This document shows, piece by piece, positions 1 through 6,070 of a stretch of 12,648 nt of DNA. The stretch is from positions 1-12,648 of the forward strand of contig CALRYY010000117.1 of assembly GCA_943372515.1 (NCBI GenBank), written 5' to 3'. The stretch's first letter is position 1. The number at the start of each line of letters is the position of its first letter. The notes under the pieces were generated by a model, which saw nothing but the letters and a program-made list of their open reading frames with translations, had not been told where the DNA came from and made no database searches. The position numbers and the translations under genes are program-made. Source of the stretch: RAM1 sp943372515. GTDB lineage: Bacteria; Pseudomonadota; Gammaproteobacteria; Burkholderiales; Burkholderiaceae_C.

Positions 1-257
1 CCATTGCGCCGGGGCGCACGCTGACCTACGGCGAGGTGGCCGCCGCGCTGGGCGAGCCGGGCGCGGCACGCGCCGTGGGGCAGGCGCTGGGGCACAACCC
101 GTTTGCGCCCATCGTGCCCTGCCACCGGGTGCTGGCCGCGGGCAGCCGCAGCGGCGGCTTCTCGGCCCGTGGTGGCGTGAACACCAAGCTGCGCATGCTG
201 CTGAACGAGGGCGCGCGATTCGGTGCCGCGCCCGGGTTGTTTGACGTGCCGGGCTGA
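1..257 (+). CDS. Methylated-DNA--protein-cysteine methyltransferase, C-terminal part (5' end outside window)
   Basis: This is the last 84 residues of a suicide repair protein that moves a methyl group from O6-methylguanine to its own cysteine. The reading frame is open from base 3 at the left edge. The active-site motif PCHRV is present, with the acceptor cysteine codon at 120-122. Before it lie the helix-turn-helix segment (TYGEVAAALGEPGAARAVGQ) and the NP pair that precedes the active site. After it come the usual G-F-(S)-x-x-GG-x-x-x-K and LL-x-EGA elements. This is the normal C-terminal DNA-binding and catalytic domain; whether the N-terminal part is Ogt-like or Ada-like cannot be seen. 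The TGA stop (255-257) lies one base from the stop of the convergent DUF1223 gene. Family assignment is firm, but the exact symbol (ogt, ada or an Atl-like gene) is left open. Confidence 0.93.
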   Translation, partial: IAPGRTLTYGEVAAALGEPGAARAVGQALGHNPFAPIVPCHRVLAAGSRSGGFSARGGVNTKLRMLLNEGARFGAAPGLFDVPG

Positions 258-291
258 GTCAGCCGCTGCATTGCAGGCTCAGCGCCTGCAA
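252..291 (+). terminator. Convergent-gene junction: stop-codon palindrome and strong hairpin
   Basis: Bases 252-257 and 259-264 form a perfect 6+6 inverted repeat around base 258. It contains both stop codons, TGA on the plus strand and TGA on the minus strand. A second perfect stem of 8 bp (271-278 with 284-291, 5-base loop) lies 13 bases after the methyltransferase stop, inside the 3' end of the DUF1223 gene. It could end the plus-strand transcript. There is no clear T run after it (only CTT at 294-296), so intrinsic termination is uncertain. Confidence 0.35.
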
Positions 292-981
292 CGTCTTGCC
301 GCTGCGCGCCTGCAGCACCACCAGGTTCACCTGGCGCGGGTAGGCTGCATCCGGCGCCAGGGTGCGCAAGCTCAGCCGGGCGTTGCCCCGGTAGTCGCCC
401 GCTGGCACGTACTGGCGCACCACAAAGTCGTGTTTCAGCAATTCGCCGGCGTTCTCGCCCGATTTCACCTTGCTGGCATGGCCGTGCTCGGTCACGGTCC
501 AGTAGGCTGACCACGCGTCTACGCCTGCGGCCGGGGTCACCGTGGCTTCAAAGGCGTCGACGCCCTTGCGCTGCAGCGTGATGGCCGCGCCCGCCGGCGT
601 GGCAGCAGGGGCAAGCGCACGGGCGTAGTCGCGCCAGTCCTGCCCGTCGCGCACCAGTTGCGGGGTGTAGATGCTGCGCAAACCGTTGGTGGCCGCGATG
701 TGCCGCTGGCGCGTGGTGTGGGCCGGGCTGGCAAAGCGGTCGACCCAGCCGATGTAGTCCCAGTAGCCCACATGAAAGGCCTGCACCACGGCCTTGCCGG
801 CGGCGGCGGTAGGCTTCAGGGTAGACAGCCAGCGATCAGCGGGCGGACAGGAACTGCAGCCCTCAGAAGTGTAGAGCTCGATCACCGGAGTTTGAAAGGC
901 CGCAGATACCGCCTCGCAGGCCGGTACGGCTGCGGCGGCCAAAGGCAGGGCGAACAGCAGAAAAGGGGCAGACAATCGCAC
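259..981 (-). CDS. DUF1223 family secreted protein (thioredoxin-like CxxC)
   Basis: A 240-residue exported protein of the DUF1223 family, which has a thioredoxin-like fold and no settled function. The chosen start is GTG at 981. A clean AGGAG lies 7 bases upstream, and the protein then opens with a signal peptide: a basic residue, a run of hydrophobic and alanine residues to about 20, and a likely cut near residues 22-28. An open frame runs further upstream to 1077 but lacks this layout. Family hallmarks are a strand (VIELYTSE) followed by GCSSCPPAD with C42 and C45, HVGYWDYIGW at 70-79, and YTPQ at 105-108, where a cis-proline is expected. It lies 58 bases downstream of the LapA-like gene on the same strand, so the two may be cotranscribed. 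Family call is firm; a periplasmic redox role is only a guess from the CxxC. Confidence 0.88.
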   Translation of the reverse strand: MRLSAPFLLFALPLAAAAVPACEAVSAAFQTPVIELYTSEGCSSCPPADRWLSTLKPTAAAGKAVVQAFHVGYWDYIGWVDRFASPAHTTRQRHIAATNGLRSIYTPQLVRDGQDWRDYARALAPAATPAGAAITLQRKGVDAFEATVTPAAGVDAWSAYWTVTEHGHASKVKSGENAGELLKHDFVVRQYVPAGDYRGNARLSLRTLAPDAAYPRQVNLVVLQARSGKTLQALSLQCSG

Positions 982-994
982 GGAAAAACTCCTG

Positions 995-1010
995 CGGGCC
1001 GGCAGGCCCG
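995..1010 (-). other. Short GC hairpin just upstream of the DUF1223 ribosome binding site
   Basis: A perfect 6-bp stem (995-1000 with 1005-1010) with a 4-base loop lies in the 58-base gap between the two minus-strand genes. On the minus strand it is followed within a base or two by the AGGAG of the DUF1223 gene and then five Ts. It might be a weak terminator, a processing or stability element, or chance in GC-rich DNA. Confidence 0.25.
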
Positions 1011-1039
1011 TGCGGTATGTCGCGCCCGGTCTCGCCGTC

Positions 1040-1537
1040 TTACAGCGTGGTCTGGGTCCGCGTCGGGCGCTCTTCACGCGGGTGGCCGTTCATCGTGCCC
1101 ATTTGGGCGGCCAGGCGGTTGGCCAGCATTTCCACGCTGGCCTGCATGTCGCGCTGGCCCTTGATCAGGGTGGCTTGCAGGGCTTCATAGTTGACGGCTT
1201 CGCGCTGGCGGGCCTCGGTCACCTGCAGGTCCATGTAGTGGCGCAGCTCGGTAAAGCGGGAGGCCTCGGCCTTGTCGGCCAGGTTGCGCTGGGCTTGCAG
1301 CTCGCGCATGTGCAGGCCCAGCTCGCGGTCATGCCGCGCATCTGTCCAGGCGGCATTGCCCATTCCGCCCAGCAAGGCCAGCAGCAGGGCCACCAGCAGG
1401 ATCAGCGGCAGCGGCATGTCCACAATGGTCACGCCCAGGCTCACCGGCGTGGGGCGGATGAATTCGGGCCAGTTCAGCGCGACAAACACGGCCGTAATCA
1501 GCGTGGCAATGAGCAGCAGGGTCATACGGATGCGCAT
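1040..1537 (-). CDS. LapA-domain-like inner-membrane protein with coiled-coil tail
   Basis: A 165-residue membrane protein. Two hydrophobic helices (about 4-22 and 42-60) are joined by a short loop containing NWPEF and PVSLG, which resembles the LapA/DUF1049 two-helix module. After the second helix, a charged, heptad-like region (about 66-148, rich in R, E, Q, L and A) is likely a cytoplasmic coiled coil. The tail is basic and threonine-rich. The ATG start at 1537 is supported by AAGGAG 6 bases upstream; the stop is TAA. It is divergent from tex across a 145-base spacer and lies upstream of the DUF1223 gene on the same strand. A weak -10-like CACAAT on the minus strand (1568-1573) has no convincing -35 partner. 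LapA-domain proteins act in envelope and LPS assembly in some bacteria; that role is not shown here. Confidence 0.75.
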   Translation of the reverse strand: MRIRMTLLLIATLITAVFVALNWPEFIRPTPVSLGVTIVDMPLPLILLVALLLALLGGMGNAAWTDARHDRELGLHMRELQAQRNLADKAEASRFTELRHYMDLQVTEARQREAVNYEALQATLIKGQRDMQASVEMLANRLAAQMGTMNGHPREERPTRTQTTL

Positions 1538-1627
1538 TCAGGTCTCCTTGGGGGAACAGTTCGTTTTATTGTGCAAACGGCCCCGGCGCGGCCTTGTCAG
1601 CCACCGCCCCGTATTGCTGTGGGCGGG

Positions 1628-1667
1628 TGTGGCAAACTCGCGCCCTTTGCGACACGCACCCTTTTTT
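1628..1667 (+). promoter_or_regulatory. Terminator-like hairpin with T6 in the tex leader
   Basis: A 9-bp stem with one mismatch (1628-1636 with 1646-1654, 9-base loop) can be extended by a GGG:CCC pairing across a small bulge. It is followed directly by six Ts (1662-1667). The structure lies 15 bases before the tex start codon on the plus strand. A terminator at this place would act on a transcript entering tex, so it could be an attenuator. Pairing was judged by eye, without an energy calculation. Confidence 0.35.
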
Positions 1668-1682
1668 GAGTCCCATTCCAGC

Positions 1683-4031
1683 ATGCAGAAAATCATTGGC
1701 CAGATCGCCGCAGAAATCAGGGTCCAGGCCCATCAGGTCACGGCCGCCGTGCAGTTGCTGGACGGCGGGGCCACGGTGCCTTTTATTGCCCGCTACCGCA
1801 AGGAAGTGACGGGTGGGCTGGACGACATCCAGCTGCGCGAGCTGGAATACCGCCTGGGCTACCTGCGCGAGCTGGAGGAGCGCCGCGAGGCCGTGCTCAA
1901 AAGCATTGACGAGCAGGGCAAGCTCACGCCCGCGCTGCGCGCTGCGATAGACGCCGCGCCCACCAAGCAGGAACTGGAAGACCTGTACCTGCCGTTCAAG
2001 CAGAAGCGCCGCACCAAGGGTCAGATCGCCCGCGAATTCGGCATCGAGCCGCTGGCCGACAAACTGTTCGCCGACCCCACGCTGAATCCTTTAACGGAAG
2101 CCGCAGCCTTTACCCGCGCGCCCGAGGTGCTGGACGACGGCAAGCCGGGCGCCGACTTTTCCACCGTGCCCGCCGTGCTGGACGGCGTGCGCGACATCCT
2201 GTCCGAGCGCTGGGCCGAAGACGCGGCGCTGGTGCAGCGCCTGCGCGAATGGCTGTGGTCTGAGGGTCTGTTCAAAGCCAAACGCATGGACGGCAAGGAC
2301 GAGAGCAACCCCGACGTGGCCAAGTTTCGCGATTACTTTGACTATGACGAGCCCATTGGCCGCGTGCCGTCGCACCGGGCGCTGGCGGTGTTTCGCGGGC
2401 GGCAACTGGAGATTCTGGACGCCAAGCTGGTATTGCCGGTGGAGCCCGAACCGGGCAAACCGAGCATCGCTGAAGGAAAAATTGCCCTGCACCTGGGCTG
2501 GAGCCATGCTGGCCGCCCGTCTGACGACCTGATCCGCAAATGCGTCGCCTGGACCTGGCGCGTGAAACTCAGCCTGTCCACCGAGCGCGACCTGTTCACC
2601 CGCCTGCGTGAAGACGCGGAGAAAGTGGCGATCAAGGTCTTTGCCGACAACCTGCGCGACCTGCTGCTGGCTGCACCTGCCGGCCCGCGTGTGGTGATGG
2701 GCCTGGACCCGGGCATCCGCACCGGCGTGAAGGTGGCCGTGGTGGACGCCACCGGCAAGCTGGTGGACACCGCCACGGTGTTCCCCCACGAGCCCCGGCG
2801 CGACTGGGACGGCGCGCTGTTCACCCTGGCCAAGCTGTGCGAAAAGCATGGCGTGAACCTGATTGCCATTGGCAACGGCACGGCCAGTCGCGAGACCGAC
2901 AAGCTCGCAGGCGAGCTGATCAAGACCGCCGCGAAGGCCAGCATGATCATCGAGAAGGTGGTGGTCAGCGAAGCCGGTGCCTCCGTGTACAGCGCCAGTG
3001 AATTCGCCAGCCAGGAAATGCCCGATGTGGACGTGAGCCTGCGCGGCGCGGCCAGCATTGCCCGGCGCCTGCAGGACCCGCTGGCCGAGCTGGTCAAGAT
3101 CGACCCCAAGTCCATTGGCGTGGGCCAGTACCAGCACGACGTGAACCAGAGCGAGCTGGCCCGCACGCTGGGCGCCGTGGTGGAAGACTGTGTGAACTCG
3201 GTGGGCGTGGACCTGAACACGGCCAGCGTGCCGCTGCTGTCGCGCGTGTCGGGCCTGTCGGGCACGGTGGCCAGGGCCGTGGTGCGCTGGCGCGAGGCCA
3301 ACGGTGCCTTCCAGAACCGCCGCCAGCTCATGGACGTGAGCGGGCTGGGCGCCAAGACCTTCGAGCAGAGCGCGGGGTTTTTGCGCATCCGCGGCGGCGA
3401 CAACCCGCTGGACATGACCGGCGTGCACCCCGAGACCTACCCGGTGGTCGAGCAGATGATGGCCAAAACCGGCAAGCCGGTGCATGAGCTGATGGGCCGC
3501 GCCGACATGCTCAAGACCCTGAAGCCCGAGCTGTTTGCCAACGACAAATTCGGTGTCATCACGGTGAAAGACATCCTGGGCGAGCTGGAAAAGCCCGGCC
3601 GCGATCCGCGCCCGGACTTCAAGGTGGCCCGCTTCAACGACGGCGTGGAAGACATCAAGGACCTCAAAGAGGGCATGGTGCTGGAGGGCACGGTCAGCAA
3701 GGTGGCGGCGGTCGGCGCGTTCATCGACAGCGGCGTGCACCAGGACGGGCTGGTGCATGTGAGCCAGCTCAGCCACAAGTTTGTGACCGACGCGCGCGAG
3801 GTCGTCAAGACCGGCGACATCGTGAAGGTCAAGGTTATGGAAGTCGACGTGGCGCGCAAGCGCATTGGCCTGAGCATGAAGCTGGACGCAGCACCCGCGC
3901 GCAGGGACGGGCCGCGCGACAACCGTTTCGAGGGCGTGGCCCGCGGCCAGCGCCCAGCCACTACGCAGGCACCGGCACCAGGCAACTCTGCCATGGCCCA
4001 GGCTTTCCAGAAGCTGCGCGGCGGGGGCTGA
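1683..4031 (+). CDS. tex: Tex family RNA-binding / transcription accessory protein
   Basis: A 782-residue cytoplasmic nucleic-acid-binding protein, full length for Tex. Domains in order: N-terminal Tex core (about 1-330) with the typical ATVPFIARYRKE at 30-41 and DLYLPFKQKRRT at 100-111; RNase H-like YqgF fold from about 335, opening with GLDPGIRTGVK (340-350); helix-hairpin-helix region about 500-570, including VDLNTAS and the LxxVSGLG element near 549-556; S1 RNA-binding domain about 661-733 (LEGTVSKVAAVGAFIDSGV), then a short basic, proline-rich tail. The frame stays open far upstream, but ATG 1683 is chosen because the family N-terminus begins there. The ribosome binding site is weak (only a GAG nearby). 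Tex proteins are linked to transcription and RNA metabolism, with precise duties differing between species. A terminator-like hairpin just upstream hints at leader control. Confidence 0.96.
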   Translation: MQKIIGQIAAEIRVQAHQVTAAVQLLDGGATVPFIARYRKEVTGGLDDIQLRELEYRLGYLRELEERREAVLKSIDEQGKLTPALRAAIDAAPTKQELEDLYLPFKQKRRTKGQIAREFGIEPLADKLFADPTLNPLTEAAAFTRAPEVLDDGKPGADFSTVPAVLDGVRDILSERWAEDAALVQRLREWLWSEGLFKAKRMDGKDESNPDVAKFRDYFDYDEPIGRVPSHRALAVFRGRQLEILDAKLVLPVEPEPGKPSIAEGKIALHLGWSHAGRPSDDLIRKCVAWTWRVKLSLSTERDLFTRLREDAEKVAIKVFADNLRDLLLAAPAGPRVVMGLDPGIRTGVKVAVVDATGKLVDTATVFPHEPRRDWDGALFTLAKLCEKHGVNLIAIGNGTASRETDKLAGELIKTAAKASMIIEKVVVSEAGASVYSASEFASQEMPDVDVSLRGAASIARRLQDPLAELVKIDPKSIGVGQYQHDVNQSELARTLGAVVEDCVNSVGVDLNTASVPLLSRVSGLSGTVARAVVRWREANGAFQNRRQLMDVSGLGAKTFEQSAGFLRIRGGDNPLDMTGVHPETYPVVEQMMAKTGKPVHELMGRADMLKTLKPELFANDKFGVITVKDILGELEKPGRDPRPDFKVARFNDGVEDIKDLKEGMVLEGTVSKVAAVGAFIDSGVHQDGLVHVSQLSHKFVTDAREVVKTGDIVKVKVMEVDVARKRIGLSMKLDAAPARRDGPRDNRFEGVARGQRPATTQAPAPGNSAMAQAFQKLRGGG

Positions 4032-4109
4032 CAGGCAAAGCGCACATCGCGCTCAAGAAACGGACAGCGCGGCCGAACATGCGGTAACACCCATAAAAAA
4101 GGAGCCCGC

Positions 4110-4937
4110 ATGAAAACCCCGCTTGCCGACCTGATGACCCGTGACCTGGCGCTGCCCGTGGCGCCCATCGCCATGACGCGCGTCATCCAGAACTTTGACG
4201 CACCCAATCCGTCGGCCGAGGTCCTGGCGCGCGACATCGGCGACGACCCGGTGCTGACCGCGCAACTGTTGCGATCCGCCAATTCAGCCTATTTCGGTCT
4301 GGGCCGCACCGTCGTCAGCCCGCTGGACGCCGTGCGCGTGCTCGGCTTTGACAAGGTGCGTGGCCTGGTCATGACGGCAGCGCTGAAAGCCTGCTTTCAT
4401 ACCGTGGAGCCGCGCAAGATGGAGGCGGTGTGGATCGTCAGCCTGAACGCCGCGGATGTGGCGCTGGGCATCGGCAACCTGACCGGCATCGACCGTGCCA
4501 CGGCCTATACCGCCGGGTTGTTGCACACGGTGGGCATGCTGGTGATGAGCGCCGCCATGCCGCAACCCATGGATGCCCTGGACAGCCTGAGCCACCCCAT
4601 GGCACCGGCGCGCCCGGCGCTTGAGATGGAACGCTTTGGCTACTGCTATGCCCAAGCCGGGGCGGTGTTGCTCAGGCACTGGGGCCTGCCGCTGCGCTTC
4701 ATTGAGGCCGTGGAGCACCAGTTTGCCCCCCTGGAAAACGATCACCACGAGGTGCTGGCCGCCGTGATCAACCTGGCGGGTTGGCGCGCGCGCGGCGAAT
4801 TCTGCGGGCTCAATGAGGCCGACATGGCCACCAGCTACCCCGACGAGGTGGGCCTGATGCTGGACCTGGACCCCGACATGATGCTGGCAGGCCTGCCCGG
4901 GCGCAACAAGCGCACGCTGGTTTCAAGCAACGCCTGA
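4110..4937 (+). CDS. HDOD domain-containing signalling protein
   Basis: A 275-residue protein made almost entirely of one HDOD domain (about 12-225), a helical HD-related output domain seen in bacterial signalling proteins. Family signatures are LLRSANSAYFGL at 53-64, an AVRVLGFDKVRGLV segment at 74-87, AGLLHTVGMLVM at 135-146, and a late W-G-L-P-x-x-F-I-E-A-V-E-H helix near 191-203. The metal-binding HD pair reads H139-T140, and a later expected histidine is tyrosine (Y180). A phosphodiesterase activity is therefore unlikely, as in most HDOD proteins. No receiver, GGDEF or other partner domain is attached. The start is well supported: AAGGAG at 4099-4104, 5 bases before ATG. It lies 78 bases after tex with no clear terminator between, so readthrough is possible. 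The 3' end is followed by a strong hairpin. Confidence 0.9.
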   Translation: MKTPLADLMTRDLALPVAPIAMTRVIQNFDAPNPSAEVLARDIGDDPVLTAQLLRSANSAYFGLGRTVVSPLDAVRVLGFDKVRGLVMTAALKACFHTVEPRKMEAVWIVSLNAADVALGIGNLTGIDRATAYTAGLLHTVGMLVMSAAMPQPMDALDSLSHPMAPARPALEMERFGYCYAQAGAVLLRHWGLPLRFIEAVEHQFAPLENDHHEVLAAVINLAGWRARGEFCGLNEADMATSYPDEVGLMLDLDPDMMLAGLPGRNKRTLVSSNA

Positions 4938-4942
4938 CGCGC

Positions 4943-4961
4943 GGGGCGCAGGCTGCGCCCC
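4943..4961 (+). terminator. Probable terminator hairpin after the HDOD gene
   Basis: A perfect 8-bp GC-rich stem (4943-4950 with 4954-4961) with a 3-base loop starts 5 bases after the HDOD stop codon. Only three Ts follow (4967-4969), so it is a weak intrinsic terminator at best. Its position at the break between the HDOD gene and the eight-gene run supports a transcript boundary. Confidence 0.45.
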
Positions 4962-4971
4962 ACCGGTTTGC

Positions 4972-4977
4972 GACAAT
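4972..4977 (+). promoter_or_regulatory. Possible -10 element before the patatin-like gene
   Basis: GACAAT matches four of six bases of the -10 consensus and ends 8 bases before the ATG at 4986. Used as a promoter it would give a nearly leaderless mRNA, which fits the absence of any ribosome binding site there. No good -35 box is seen; the expected place falls in the terminator hairpin. Confidence 0.3.
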
Positions 4978-4985
4978 CGGGCTCC

Positions 4986-6068
4986 ATGAGAGCGTTGCGA
5001 ATCCATGCAGGTCCCCGGGCCCGCGCCCATATCGAGCAAAACGGCCTGCGCCCCAATGACATTGGCGTGGTGCCGGGTGCGGCCGGTGGCCCCAAGGGGC
5101 TGGTGCTGGGGCCGCTGGACCGCTACCTGTTTGGCGAATGGCTGGCCGCGTCCAGTCAGCCCATCCACCTGGTGGGCGCCTCCATTGGCGCCTGGCGCAT
5201 GGCCACGGCCTGCCTGGACGATCCGGTGGCCGCGTTCAAACGGCTGGAGCATGACTACATCCACCAGGACTACGCACTGGCGCCGGGGCAAAAGCGGCCG
5301 ACCGCCGCCCACGTGAGCGAGCGGTTCGGCCAGAACCTGCAGGCGTTTTACGGCGGACGGGTGGGCGAGGTGCTGGGCCATTCACGCTATCACCTGCACA
5401 TCGTCACCTCGCGCGGGCGCCACTTGCTGGGGCGCGAGCATGGCCTGCGCACGCCGCTGGGCTACCTGGGCGCCTTCCTGACCAACACCGTGCACCGGCG
5501 CGCCATGGGCGCCTGGCTGGAGCGGGTGGTGTTCTCGAGCGACGGGGCGGCGCTGCCGTTTGGCACGCACGATTACCGTACGCGCCAGGTGGGCTTGAGC
5601 ACAGCCAACTTCAATGCGGCGCTGCAGGCGAGCTGCTCGATCCCGTTTGTGCTGCAGGCCGTCCATGACATCCCCGGCGCGCCGCGCGGGGCCTACTGGG
5701 ACGGCGGGATCACCGATTACCACCTGCACCTGGACTACCAGCTGCCGGCGGGGCAGGGCGCGGGCATTGTGCTGTACCCGCATTTCCAGAAGGCCGTGGT
5801 GCCCGGCTGGCTGGACAAGAGCCTGCGCTGGCGCCATGGCGCCACCCGTTTTCTGGACAACATGGTGGTGCTGGCGCCTGACCCCGACTGGGTCAAAACC
5901 CTGCCCAACGCCAAGCTGCCAGACCGCAACGACTTTGTGCACTACGGGCCCCACCTGAGCTCGCGTGTGAAGGCCTGGAGTACGGCCGTGGCGGCCAGCC
6001 AGCAGCTGGCTGATGAGTTTGCACAGTGGGTGGCCCAGCCCGCCCTGGACCGGGTAGAGAGCCTGTGA
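4986..6068 (+). CDS. Patatin-like phospholipase family protein
   Basis: A 360-residue putative lipid acyl hydrolase of the patatin class. The catalytic dyad can be read. The nucleophile elbow GASIG lies at 64-68 with S66, preceded by a strand (PIHLVGAS). The aspartate lies in DGG at 239-241. A glycine-rich oxyanion-type loop (PGAAGGPKG, 30-38) lies near the start in the usual order. There is no signal peptide, so it should be cytoplasmic or membrane-peripheral. ATG 4986 is preferred; a TTG at 4968 in the same frame is possible. Neither has a ribosome binding site, and a -10-like GACAAT lies just upstream. The next gene begins 3 bases after its stop, or overlaps it if a GTG at 6065 is used. 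That places this gene at the head of the glycan-type operon, although its link to sugar transfer is unclear. Confidence 0.87.
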   Translation: MRALRIHAGPRARAHIEQNGLRPNDIGVVPGAAGGPKGLVLGPLDRYLFGEWLAASSQPIHLVGASIGAWRMATACLDDPVAAFKRLEHDYIHQDYALAPGQKRPTAAHVSERFGQNLQAFYGGRVGEVLGHSRYHLHIVTSRGRHLLGREHGLRTPLGYLGAFLTNTVHRRAMGAWLERVVFSSDGAALPFGTHDYRTRQVGLSTANFNAALQASCSIPFVLQAVHDIPGAPRGAYWDGGITDYHLHLDYQLPAGQGAGIVLYPHFQKAVVPGWLDKSLRWRHGATRFLDNMVVLAPDPDWVKTLPNAKLPDRNDFVHYGPHLSSRVKAWSTAVAASQQLADEFAQWVAQPALDRVESL

Positions 6069-6070
6069 CG

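Noticed and set aside
1594..1622. TTGTCA as a -35 box for tex
   Set aside because: No acceptable -10 element at 16-18 bases downstream.
1272..1682. Upstream extension of tex that would add 137 residues
   Set aside because: It runs antisense through the LapA-like gene and does not resemble any Tex N-terminus; ATG 1683 fits the family.
2091..3776. 561-codon open frame on the minus strand within tex
   Set aside because: Low-complexity His/Ala/Gly/Gln-rich product antisense to a complete, well conserved gene; typical of GC-rich DNA.
4039..4053. 5-bp hairpin after tex considered as a terminator
   Set aside because: Short stem with no T run on either strand; not enough to call.
6026..6070. Earlier in-frame start for the membrane protein
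   Set aside because: It would overlap the patatin gene by over 40 bases without a ribosome site; ATG 6071 or GTG 6065 fits better.
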